From NCBI GenBank assembly GCA_017416185.1, contig JAFQDF010000005.1, positions 1 to 64,000 on the forward strand: DNA of 64,000 bases. The letters are read 5' to 3'. This DNA is from Clostridia bacterium (lineage in GTDB: Bacteria; Bacillota; Clostridia; Oscillospirales; CAG-272). The notes below the pieces were generated by a model, which was not told the DNA's origin, made no database searches, and worked only from the letters and a program-made list of their open reading frames with translations. Positions 42,849-50,530 of this stretch are shown here, piece after piece. The translations under genes were made by a program, and so were the position numbers. Each line of letters begins with the position of its first letter. Positions within the stretch are counted from its first letter, which is position 1.

Positions 42849-45004
42849 TAATTGTTATTGTCATCGCCGATCATACTGATACCGATAGCATCAGATATTG
42901 ACATTACCGAATCATCAGCGATATCCGAAGCAACCGGATTTGCAGTTTTAGGTTTTGATGGAGCTTTTGCTTTTTCTTTAGCTTTAGCAGCCTTCTCTTT
43001 TTCTTTTGCCTTTTGTTTTGCTAACTTTTCTTTTTCAAGAGCTGCGGCCTTTGCCTTAGCAGCTTTTTCTTTTTCTTTTGCTTTAACTTTTGCTGCCTTT
43101 TCCTTCTCAAGAGCTATAGCTTTTTCTTTAGCTGCTTTTTCTTTTTCTTTAGCCTTTTGCTTAGCTAATCTTTCCTTTTCAAGGGCAGCAGCTTTTTCCT
43201 TATCTGCTTTTGCCTTAGCCTTTGCCTTTTCACGGGCTAAACGCTCTTTTTCGAGAGCTGTAGCCTTTTCTTTATCAGCCTTTTCCTTGGCTTTTGCCTT
43301 TTCACGGGCTAAACGCTCTTTTTCGAGAGCTGCAGCCTTTTCTTTATCAGCCTTTTCCTTGGCTTTTGCCTTTTCACGGGCTAAGCGCTCTTTTTCGAGA
43401 GCTGCAGCCTTTTCTTTATCAGCCTTTTCCTTGGCTTTTGCCTTTTCACGGGCTAAACGCTCTTTTTCGAGAGCTACAGCCTTTTCTTTAGCTGCTTTCT
43501 CTTTTGCCTTGGCTTTTTCACGGGCTACGCGCTCTTTTTCAAGAGCTGCAGCTTTTTCTTTGGCAACTCTTTCTCTTTCTTTAGCTTTTTCTTTTGCTTT
43601 CTTTTCTTTTTCAAGAGCAATAGCCTTTTCCTTTGCCGCTTTCTCTTTTGCCTTCTGTTTAGCTATGCGCTCTTTTTCAAGTGCTTTTTCCTTTTCAATT
43701 CTTGCCTTTTCACGGGCAATACGGTCAGCTTCGCGTTTCTTTTCTTTAGCAATACGCTCTGCTTCGCGCTTGCGAGCGGCTTCTTCTCTTGCCTTCTGAC
43801 GTGCGATACGAGCTTTTTCTTCTGCCTTTTCCTTAGCAATGCGCTCTTTCTCGGCACGGATAGCATCAAGCTTAGCTTGCTTTTCTGCTTTAAGAGCATT
43901 ATTGATAGCTTCGGCAATCAAAGCATCCTGCTTTTCACGCTTCTTTGCTGCCTTTACTATCTCGTCAAGATATACACGTCTTACCTCGGTGTTATAGATA
44001 TCGTAATCGTCTACGATCTCCTCTATCATATTCTTAACAAACTTAGGCTTGATCTGTCTGCGCTTCTTCTTATGCTCAAGATCAACCTCATCGGAAGAAC
44101 CAGCAGCATTTTTAAGACAAATATAATTAAGTGCCAAGGTATTATAGAATGCAAACACCTGCTGCTGTTCAAGTTCACGGTATTCGTTTATAACATCAAT
44201 GGTGTATCCTACCTCGTGATAGGTTTCAATAAACTGCCAGAGCACCAGCGCTTTCTTAAAGTTAGGGTCTTTAAGAATTACGTTTGTTCTCATAATGGGA
44301 GGACGTACCGGAGCTGAACCTCTCATCGAGCGAGCAAAAGCGGAACCGCGGAACTCACGGATAATATGGGACAATCTGTCTATACGTGCGAAAACACTCA
44401 TACGGCTTGTGTCCATATCGATCATAGAATTCTTATTTGTAGCGGAAATTTCAAATTTATATGTGACGTCTTCTGCACCGTTATTAAAGGTACCTTCCAT
44501 ACCAAGCTCTGCAATTTCTTCGTCATCGGTAATGTTGTAAAGCACCTGACGGCGGCTCTCAACAAACTCCTCTACCTTACCTAAAAGTGTATAGATAAAG
44601 CGGTTTTCGTAGATATCAAAGCTCTCCTCACGATATACATTAAGAATCTCGTTAGGGGTAACTCTATCACCCTCGACCTTGGCTATAAGGTTAGTATGCT
44701 GTGCAAGATGGCGTACAGATTCGTTAGTAATACGGCGTGCCTTCTCAATAGGAACTATCTCTTCCTCCTGAACGATAAAACGACGGGGATTACGGATAAT
44801 AGTATCAAGCTCAATGATACAGTTCTCTATCTGCTCTATCCAGCGTACATCGATCTTTTTATCCTTTTTCTTCTGATAAAAGGAGATCTTATTCGTACCT
44901 GCACCGATGTTATCCATAACATAGCTATAGAACTCATCGCTCTCTATCATCGAGACGAAATTATCATAGTATGATTTATATACCGAATCTATCTGCTTAG
45001 ACAC
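42848..45004 (-). CDS. DUF2357 (McrC-like) protein with long Lys/Glu/Ala helix
   Basis: 718 residues. The N-terminal 360 or so match DUF2357-type proteins: PRRFIVQEEEIVPIEKARR, VRHLAQHTNLI, ESFDIYENRFIYTLL and VLKDPNFKKALVLW. In that family the C-terminal half usually carries a PD-(D/E)xK nuclease. Here it is replaced from about 375 to 690 by an almost pure K/E/A/R repeat (EKERLAREKAKAKEKADKEK type, 24-residue period), which should form one long single helix or coiled coil. The tail is SKPKTANPVASDIADDSVM. It follows an McrB-like AAA+ gene, as McrC follows McrB, so they probably form a complex. AAGGAG lies before the ATG. Confidence 0.75.
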   Translation of the reverse strand: MSKQIDSVYKSYYDNFVSMIESDEFYSYVMDNIGAGTNKISFYQKKKDKKIDVRWIEQIENCIIELDTIIRNPRRFIVQEEEIVPIEKARRITNESVRHLAQHTNLIAKVEGDRVTPNEILNVYREESFDIYENRFIYTLLGKVEEFVESRRQVLYNITDDEEIAELGMEGTFNNGAEDVTYKFEISATNKNSMIDMDTSRMSVFARIDRLSHIIREFRGSAFARSMRGSAPVRPPIMRTNVILKDPNFKKALVLWQFIETYHEVGYTIDVINEYRELEQQQVFAFYNTLALNYICLKNAAGSSDEVDLEHKKKRRQIKPKFVKNMIEEIVDDYDIYNTEVRRVYLDEIVKAAKKREKQDALIAEAINNALKAEKQAKLDAIRAEKERIAKEKAEEKARIARQKAREEAARKREAERIAKEKKREADRIAREKARIEKEKALEKERIAKQKAKEKAAKEKAIALEKEKKAKEKAKERERVAKEKAAALEKERVAREKAKAKEKAAKEKAVALEKERLAREKAKAKEKADKEKAAALEKERLAREKAKAKEKADKEKAAALEKERLAREKAKAKEKADKEKATALEKERLAREKAKAKAKADKEKAAALEKERLAKQKAKEKEKAAKEKAIALEKEKAAKVKAKEKEKAAKAKAAALEKEKLAKQKAKEKEKAAKAKEKAKAPSKPKTANPVASDIADDSVMSISDAIGISMIGDDNNN
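43236..43485. repeat. 72-bp tandem repeats inside the Lys/Glu/Ala helix
   Basis: A 72-bp unit (24 codons) recurs about three to four times with only a few changes; for example CGCTCTTTTTCGAGAGCTG recurs near 43243, 43314, 43386 and 43458. Looser units extend either side (about 42960-43700). The reading frame is kept, so copy number may vary between strains. Confidence 0.85.
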
Positions 45005-45034
45005 TTTTTGATCTCCTTAAATTATATTGAATAC

Positions 45035-45056
45035 GGGACGTCGTGGGCGCCGTCCC
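45035..45056. repeat. GC-rich hairpin between AAA+ and DUF2357 genes
   Basis: GGGACG and CGTCCC pair across a 10-base GC-rich loop in the 59-base gap. No T run follows, so it is more likely a small dispersed palindrome or an mRNA stability element than a terminator. Confidence 0.5.
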
Positions 45057-45063
45057 CTACGAA

Positions 45064-46599
45064 TTAGTATAACTTCTTAAGTCTGAGGAGGTATTCCTTG
45101 GACTCCTGCATATTCTGCTTACCGAACATCTTATCCATATAACTGATAAGACCGTCGATCTCGTCACGAATGAATGAAAGGTTGAGAGACTCAAACTTTC
45201 TGAATACCTTCTGCTTTAATACATAGTCAAGACCGTCGATCTCTGTACCGCCACAGCCTACGTATGCAGGAACGAAGTCCTTAAGCTGCTTAACGATACG
45301 GTTACCGAACGCCAGTCTGAAGTGCTCGATAACATAGTCATCAAGCTCTGCTATCTTGTCAAGGCTCTCCTGAGATACCTTGTACTTTTCCTTAGCCTCA
45401 TCAAACATAGATTCGAGATGAGTAAAGCTGAGTGTAAGATTATCGGTATAGGGAGCATCGAAATACTTACCCTTGGTATTGATATCAATAGGCATTGCAC
45501 GGTCGTATACCTTGTCGGTGATGGCAAAGGTAGAGTCGTCGTTGTTAGCAGTACCGATATACCACATATTCTGAGGAAGGGTCATACGGCCTTCAACAAC
45601 CATCTTGGGGTCGGTGGGCCAAGCGGAAGGAACAAGGTCAACTACCCACTCGTCACGGGTAGGCATCTCAAGGATGGAGAGAAGCTCTGCGAAGTAGTAT
45701 TCAACACGGGCAATGTTCATCTCGTCGAGGATGGTGAGATATACATCGTCTGTATATTTTGCCTCGTACATCTTCTTTAATACCTCGGTCTCGTTGAAAC
45801 GCTTGGTGAATTCGTTGAAGTAGCCGAAGATCTCGGTACGGTCACGCCAGGAGGGCTGTACCGATGCTATAGTTGTATCGTTCTGTGTAAACTTACCGAA
45901 TGCATAAGGCAAGGAGGTCTTACCTGTACCCGAAATACCCTGGAGTATGAGAAGTCTGGTAGAAGCAAAGGAAGCGAGGAAAAGACGGATAGTCTTGATC
46001 TCATAGAACAGACCCATACGGGAGCAAGCAAAGTTACGAAACATATCGCATATCTCAGGAAGGGTGATGTCAGTGTTGTATACGGGAGCAACGTAGTTCT
46101 CGTACTGACGGTCAACCATCTTGAGCTTGTAAAAACGACCGATATCCTCGTCGGTAAGCGCCTTCTCTTCGGTTTCTGTATTTTCAGTTTCAGGCTTTTC
46201 CGGATCAAACTCAGGTCTGGGGTCAAGAGGATTGACCTTCATAGCAAGGATTCTTTCCTTTTCACGTGTAAGCTTAACTATTTCACGGTTAAGGTTACCG
46301 ATCTCCTCCATCATCTCGGCACGGGAAACAAGGTTAACACGGTTATGTATATACTTTCTTATAAGAAGACCTACGAAGAATATAATAACCAAAAGCAGCG
46401 CGAAAACAACGACCGCAACGAGGATCGCAAGAATCCACTCTACTGCACCGAACTCCGCCTTATAGTTACCAAAGACCTTTATATATTTAGGAATATTGAA
46501 AACATCAACAATACCCCAGAATATTCCGGTTATGATCTTCCACAGACCACCGACAAAGACACCGGTAAACTCCTTGATAAATAGCGCTAAATTTTCCAT
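45064..46599 (-). CDS. Membrane-anchored McrB-like AAA+ ATPase
   Basis: 511 residues. Hydrophobic segments lie near 10-32 and, more strongly, 55-80, followed by a coiled coil (about 95-120) and an acidic linker. The AAA+ core begins near 205: Walker A GISGTGKTSL (221-230), Walker B LTILDEMNIARVEYYF (288-303), IGTANNDDS at 348-355 as sensor region, and DRAMPI (R368) as probable arginine finger. The DEMN-xAR-VEYYF signature is that of McrB/MoxR-like GTP/ATPases. McrB proper is a cytoplasmic restriction GTPase with a DNA-binding N-terminus; here that part is replaced by a membrane anchor. The next gene encodes a DUF2357 partner. Inferred role: force or remodelling for surface assembly rather than DNA restriction. 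Confidence 0.85.
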   Translation of the reverse strand: MENLALFIKEFTGVFVGGLWKIITGIFWGIVDVFNIPKYIKVFGNYKAEFGAVEWILAILVAVVVFALLLVIIFFVGLLIRKYIHNRVNLVSRAEMMEEIGNLNREIVKLTREKERILAMKVNPLDPRPEFDPEKPETENTETEEKALTDEDIGRFYKLKMVDRQYENYVAPVYNTDITLPEICDMFRNFACSRMGLFYEIKTIRLFLASFASTRLLILQGISGTGKTSLPYAFGKFTQNDTTIASVQPSWRDRTEIFGYFNEFTKRFNETEVLKKMYEAKYTDDVYLTILDEMNIARVEYYFAELLSILEMPTRDEWVVDLVPSAWPTDPKMVVEGRMTLPQNMWYIGTANNDDSTFAITDKVYDRAMPIDINTKGKYFDAPYTDNLTLSFTHLESMFDEAKEKYKVSQESLDKIAELDDYVIEHFRLAFGNRIVKQLKDFVPAYVGCGGTEIDGLDYVLKQKVFRKFESLNLSFIRDEIDGLISYMDKMFGKQNMQESKEYLLRLKKLY

Positions 46600-46678
46600 A
46601 TGCTGTACCTTCCTTTGATGAAGTATTTTCTCTCTGTTCCAGAGTAATTTTGCCGGGGTATCCGGCTAAATCTAAGCT

Positions 46679-46872
46679 CTCAACTCTGAATTCATATACA
46701 AGTTATGAGTTTACAGTTTAAAGTTTAGAGTTATTTCTGCTCTCCCCAGGTGAGCTACCATAAGGTCAGAATAAACCTTATCAACTCTAAACTCATAGTT
46801 CTAAACTCATAGCTTAAGCAATCATATAAGTATAGAAAGTTTAGAGTTATGAGTTTAGAGTTTAGAACTCAA
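46679..46872. repeat. Inverted TAAACTC-type repeat element, copy 1
   Basis: This 290-base gap has no ORF. It holds many forms of the heptamer TAAACTC/GAGTTTA, arranged as opposing arms (about 46679-46732 and 46789-46872) that can fold into a long imperfect hairpin. A separate GCCGG-GGTAT-CCGGC hairpin is at 46653-46667. A related element lies at 49594-49693. Confidence 0.7.
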
Positions 46873-46891
46873 AGGGGAGGCAGATATTATT

Positions 46892-47647
46892 CTATTCTTC
46901 GGATGTGTTATCCGTATTATTTTCGTCTTTATTTGCTTCAGCTGCCTGCTTTGCAAGATATTCGGCAATAGCAGCCTGCTTCTGTTCTTCTGAAAGCTCA
47001 CCTTCTGCAGGGGCACCGACGGTTGATTTTTCCATCTTAAATTCTATCATAGCCTTAATGAATTTATAGAGTGCCCAAATAAAGAATATAGCCATTGGGA
47101 CGACCATACAAATCATAATGCCCATCTGAGACTGAACAAAGTCAAAAATTGCACCAATCTTCGGTATACGTGTACCTGTATATACACCGAGAACTTTTAC
47201 AGGACTAACTGAAATCGGGTCATTCTCTTCAACATTATCACCCTTCGTCACAAAGAAATCCCCATCAAAGCCGACGATTCTATGGATTTTAACAATTTCA
47301 TAAGGCTCTCCGACGGGAGCTCCTGTTTCAGCATCGTAGTTTTGCTGCATTTCTCGATAAGCAATAATTTGACCTATCTCGAGGTCGAGATAAAGATCGT
47401 TTTGTTCTTTACATATAACAAGGTCATCTTCAAAAATAGCATCAGGTGCATCACCTTCCATCGAATCGGTCTGTACGAAAAGTAGAGAATGACCTAAAAT
47501 GGAAGGATAACCTGTCATTTTTGAAGAAAATATTGAGATTGCAACAAAAAGAACAATTATTATATATAAAACTATAAGGATTGTAGAAATTACATCCCAT
47601 ATCTTTTTTGCTGTACTTTTTTTAGTTTTAACTACGTTATTATCCAT
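46892..47647 (-). CDS. SipW-type signal peptidase I, copy 2
   Basis: 251 residues from the ATG at 47647; an upstream in-frame TTG would sit on the AAAGGTG ribosome site. One N-terminal TM (about 20-42) precedes LFVQTDSMEGDAPDAIFEDD with catalytic S62. KIHRIVGF supplies H122 as the partner, so it is again the Ser/His SipW type, and FVTKGDNVEENDP is the usual later motif. A second TM (about 178-200) and an acidic, Ala-rich tail follow. It is only distantly similar to copy 1 and lies directly after the TasA-like gene, so it is probably the peptidase for that major subunit. Confidence 0.87.
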   Translation of the reverse strand: MDNNVVKTKKSTAKKIWDVISTILIVLYIIIVLFVAISIFSSKMTGYPSILGHSLLFVQTDSMEGDAPDAIFEDDLVICKEQNDLYLDLEIGQIIAYREMQQNYDAETGAPVGEPYEIVKIHRIVGFDGDFFVTKGDNVEENDPISVSPVKVLGVYTGTRIPKIGAIFDFVQSQMGIMICMVVPMAIFFIWALYKFIKAMIEFKMEKSTVGAPAEGELSEEQKQAAIAEYLAKQAAEANKDENNTDNTSEE

Positions 47648-47682
47648 AAATATCAAACACCTTTAGATTTATGATCGATATG

Positions 47683-47706
47683 TAGGGCGGCGGCAGCACC
47701 GCCCAT
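47683..47706. repeat. GC-rich hairpin after the TasA-like gene
   Basis: GGGCGG and CCGCCC pair around an 8-base loop, 44 bases downstream of the TasA-like stop. There is no T run on the minus strand. It could stabilise the upstream mRNA end or be a small dispersed palindrome. Confidence 0.5.
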
Positions 47707-47747
47707 TAATATCAATTATTCAAACAAATGTTATTATGTTTACTGAA

Positions 47748-48578
47748 TTATGCAGCAGCCCAGCCGAGAGAAATAGCAAAAGCTTCTCCGCTCATCTGCC
47801 AAGAACCTGTACAATCCTTATCCATACCCTCAAGCCATACTGCTACAGTAACGAGCTGAGGAGCACCCTGGTAACCAGGAGTTTCACTATCGGTGTCAGC
47901 AAAGGTAAGGGTGTAACCTGCATCAGTCATAGCTGCCTGAGTTCTTGCAGCACCGAAACCGGATGCACCGGTAACAGGAACAAAGAGACCGGAACCGTTC
48001 TTTTCACACTCAGCACCAGTAGCAATCATAGGCTGATACTTATCAGCAGTGTCAGCGGTAATATCATAAATGGTCATTGTACCGGGAGTAGCTGCAGTGT
48101 TGGAACCGATAGCATACTTTATACCCTGGTTGAAGGTCTGATTCTTAGAAGAATTAGCTGTGTCAAGCTTGATGGTAGCAGTACCTTCGGAAGGAGCCTT
48201 TACCCAGAAGCTGAAGAGAAGGTAACCTTCGGTAGCAAGAGCATCAGAGGTCCATGTACCTGTAGCTGTGCTGTAAGGAGCAGTAAAGAAGCTCTTTGCA
48301 TCAGCTGTTGAAACTGCTACGAAGTCCTCATCCATGATAGCCCAGCCCTCAGACCAGTCAGCCTTCTTAAGAGAAGGAGCGAATGTACCTGCAGAATAGT
48401 TGTGCTCAGCGTCTGCTGCTGCGAGTTCGAGAGCACCGTCAGATGCGGTTACATTGATCTGAAATGCTTCGATAGAGTTGGTAGTAGCAGATGTAAACCA
48501 TGCATAAGATGCTGTTGCTAAGCACATTACTGCAACAAGCAGAACGGCTGTAGCTGTGATTAAAGCTTTTCTTTTCAT
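47748..48578 (-). CDS. TasA/camelysin-like major fibre subunit
   Basis: 276 residues. The signal region MKRKALITATAVLLVAVMCL leads to ATASYAWFTSATTN, the SipW-type site with aromatic residues just after the cleavage point. The mature part is beta-rich, small-residue-rich and acidic (many A, T, S, G), ending VAVWLEGMDKDCTGSWQ and AISLGWAAA. Strongly biased codon use (GCT/GCA, AAG, CTT/CTG) and a perfect TTAGGAGG site suggest very high expression. It is probably the major extracellular filament subunit. It has its own structured leader and lies directly upstream of a SipW copy. Confidence 0.85.
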   Translation of the reverse strand: MKRKALITATAVLLVAVMCLATASYAWFTSATTNSIEAFQINVTASDGALELAAADAEHNYSAGTFAPSLKKADWSEGWAIMDEDFVAVSTADAKSFFTAPYSTATGTWTSDALATEGYLLFSFWVKAPSEGTATIKLDTANSSKNQTFNQGIKYAIGSNTAATPGTMTIYDITADTADKYQPMIATGAECEKNGSGLFVPVTGASGFGAARTQAAMTDAGYTLTFADTDSETPGYQGAPQLVTVAVWLEGMDKDCTGSWQMSGEAFAISLGWAAA

Positions 48579-48631
48579 TTTGGAATTTCCTCCTAAATAA
48601 GATTAATTGATATTATATATTTACGCCTATC

Positions 48632-48701
48632 CCGATTATCCTTTGCGTGTACAATCTGCCATACACTGGGGGGTTAGCCCCGGGAGTCAGGAAAAAATCG
48701 G
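48632..48701 (-). ncRNA. Structured 5' leader of the TasA-like gene, possible riboswitch
   Basis: On the minus strand an outer stem (CCGATTTTTTCCT with AGGATAATCGG) encloses two hairpins: GGGG-CTAA-CCCC and GTGTA-N10-TACAC. These form a three-way junction, with GCAA between the second hairpin and the closing stem. It lies about 53 bases before the start codon of the most highly expressed-looking gene of the array. It does not match the c-di-GMP-I or -II consensus as I know them. Function unproven. Confidence 0.5.
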
Positions 48702-48720
48702 CTAAAATATAACTAATTGA

Positions 48721-49569
48721 TTATTTCTCCGAAGTTTCGGAGGTGGTTTCCTTAAGCTTGTTCTGAACCTCGAAATTCATTTCAAACTTAAGCATATTAC
48801 TGAATATACTATTTACACACTCAGGGTCTTCGCCCTCAAGCCACATAACAACAGTATATCGGTCGGTATCACCAGGCTGAATAACGTTATCATATACCTC
48901 CATCAGAACCGGCTCACCTGTAAATACCGATGTGTCGGGTTCAAGCGGAGTTCCATCAAGAGGACTCTTAGCCCATACAACCTTTTCTCCGTTGCGTATT
49001 ATCATAACACGCATAGCATCAAGAGCATCAATTTCTTTATTGATAATCCGATCAACCAGAATCATATCATAAGTATATTTAAGCTCCTCGTCGGAAACAT
49101 TTTTGAGGTGGAAGGTATATGCAAGATAACTGGGATCAGCGACAGTCTGAGGTGACTTGCCAACAGAAGTCCTATTGTGCGCTCCACCATCCACTTCAGT
49201 ATGTATATTATCCGGTATCCATGATCTTGTACTGTGCCATAAATCCTGAACACTGGTACCACGAAGGAATATAGTAGGTTCAGCAAAATCACTCTTTTCA
49301 CATAGCGAAATCAAATTACGCTGTCCCTTATCAATTTTGACGGTAAAATCACCGTAATCATCTCCCGAACCGGAATCTCCTCCGCGCCAGAAGAATAAGA
49401 ATAACAGGTACAAAATTATAACAAGCAGTAACAATGACAGTAAAATCCACTTAGTTACCTTAACACGCTGCTGCAATTTGGCAGTCTGTTTACCGGATCT
49501 CTTGACTGCTAATGAATTCTCAGCGGGGTCTTGCATATTTGGGGTCTTATTAACATCTTTATCAGCCAA
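48721..49569 (-). CDS. Membrane-anchored TasA-related protein
   Basis: 282 residues. A charged cytoplasmic N-terminus (1-40) and one TM (about 42-61, LSLLLLVIILYLLFLFF) precede an extracellular domain. Unlike its neighbours the segment is not followed by an AWF-type cleavage site, so it may stay anchored. The C-terminal strand YTVVMWLEGEDPECVNSIF matches VTVAVWLEGMDKDCTGSW of the major subunit, which suggests the two share a fold. It could be the membrane base or assembly anchor of the filament. It lies between the EAL-like gene and the TasA-like gene. Confidence 0.75.
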   Translation of the reverse strand: MADKDVNKTPNMQDPAENSLAVKRSGKQTAKLQQRVKVTKWILLSLLLLVIILYLLFLFFWRGGDSGSGDDYGDFTVKIDKGQRNLISLCEKSDFAEPTIFLRGTSVQDLWHSTRSWIPDNIHTEVDGGAHNRTSVGKSPQTVADPSYLAYTFHLKNVSDEELKYTYDMILVDRIINKEIDALDAMRVMIIRNGEKVVWAKSPLDGTPLEPDTSVFTGEPVLMEVYDNVIQPGDTDRYTVVMWLEGEDPECVNSIFSNMLKFEMNFEVQNKLKETTSETSEK

Positions 49570-49593
49570 GTTTTCACCGCCCTTCCCTTTTAA

Positions 49594-49693
49594 TAACTTA
49601 TAGTTCCAAACTCATAGTTCTAAACTCATTTCCGAATATCAATAAACCGAAGGTTCAGTTTAGAGTTTACAGTGTAGAGTTTAGAGCTTTAAG
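49594..49693. repeat. Inverted TAAACTC-type repeat element, copy 2
   Basis: Opposing arms of TAAACTC-like heptamers (about 49594-49629 and 49655-49693) can pair into an imperfect hairpin in the gap between the EAL-like and anchor-protein genes. The heptamers match those at 46679-46872, so the two elements bracket the anchor, TasA and SipW-2 genes. Confidence 0.7.
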
Positions 49694-49702
49694 CCATTCG
49701 GC

Positions 49703-50506
49703 TTAAAAAACCGCAATTTCCCTTTCGGGTGCGGAGAAGTAGTTGCCCTCGATGAGGAAACAACGCATTCTCTTCATTTCGTTAAGCTGCTCCTTTGTGT
49801 CAATACCGTCTGCTATTACAAGGACATTAAGCTTTTCGCAAAGGTCTATAATGCCCTCGGTAATGCCCGCCGCACGCTCGCTTGTTGCAACGTCACGGGT
49901 GAAGTCGCGGTTGAGCTTGACATAATCTACCTGTAAGGTAGCCAGCTTACGAAGCGAGGTAGACTCGGAACCGAAGTCTGTGATACAGACCTTTGCCCCG
50001 CCCTCTCGGAGTAATCTGATGTTTTCAAAAAGCTGCTCTGTGCCGGCAACAAGCTCGGCTTCGTTTATCTGAATGCCAAAGCGCTTGTGGGGCATATCGT
50101 ATTTAGCCAATATCTTGGTAAATTCGGTATAGAAATCAGCTCTGGTAAGATATTTTGCCGTAAGGGTTATAAATATACGGTGGATATGCTTACCGTAAGA
50201 GTTCTGGCGCTTTATAAGCTCACAGACCTCCTCGATCTGCCACTTGCCTACACGGGACGCAAGCTGAGAACGGCTTGCTACCGAAGCAACTCGGTCATAT
50301 GTAAGTGTGCCTAACTTCTTATCGTTGATAACAAGTGCGGCATCATAGCCCAAGATAATATTGGAGTTAGTGTCATATACCTGCATAAACAGATATTCCA
50401 TAGGTCGAAGCTCGTTTGGACGCTTACGTCTCGGACGTTTTGCGGCAGGCTTCTTCGCCTTTACTTCAGTTACTTGGGTATTTTCTTTTTTGATTTCTTC
50501 TGCCAT
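49703..50506 (-). CDS. Catalytically degenerate EAL-domain protein
   Basis: 267 residues: a basic, Lys/Ala/Pro-rich N-terminus (1-35), then an EAL-type barrel. The overall order is kept, but key residues are changed. The EAL triplet is D55-A56-A57, the E-x-[TN] strand is Q146-I-N, DDFG is T176-D-F-G, the K-x-D motif is K197-L-N199, and the AEG loop is A-D-G (232-234). Metal and catalytic ligands of c-di-GMP phosphodiesterases are therefore mostly lost. It is more likely a c-di-GMP sensor or a protein-interaction module, as for other inactive EAL proteins. It lies second in the array, after the giant secreted protein. Confidence 0.82.
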   Translation of the reverse strand: MAEEIKKENTQVTEVKAKKPAAKRPRRKRPNELRPMEYLFMQVYDTNSNIILGYDAALVINDKKLGTLTYDRVASVASRSQLASRVGKWQIEEVCELIKRQNSYGKHIHRIFITLTAKYLTRADFYTEFTKILAKYDMPHKRFGIQINEAELVAGTEQLFENIRLLREGGAKVCITDFGSESTSLRKLATLQVDYVKLNRDFTRDVATSERAAGITEGIIDLCEKLNVLVIADGIDTKEQLNEMKRMRCFLIEGNYFSAPEREIAVF

Positions 50507-50530
50507 AATAAGTTTTCCTTTTCGCAGAAA

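Noticed and set aside
43236..43485. Regular repeats that could suggest a CRISPR array
   Set aside because: The units are contiguous, 72 bp, in frame and coding for a charged helix. There are no unique spacers and no cas genes.
42852..43799. 315-residue plus-strand ORF opposite the DUF2357/helix gene
   Set aside because: It is the antisense of the Lys/Glu/Ala repeat, giving a low-complexity S/F/A protein. No ribosome site or family likeness.
45064..46599. McrBC-type restriction system
   Set aside because: The ATPase has a membrane anchor and the DUF2357 partner lacks a visible nuclease. Context is surface protein export, so a restriction role is not supported.
48632..48701. c-di-GMP riboswitch upstream of the TasA-like gene
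   Set aside because: The EAL protein nearby makes it tempting, and ACGCAAAG is present, but the junction and loop sequences do not fit the class I or II consensus as I know them. Kept as an unassigned structured leader.
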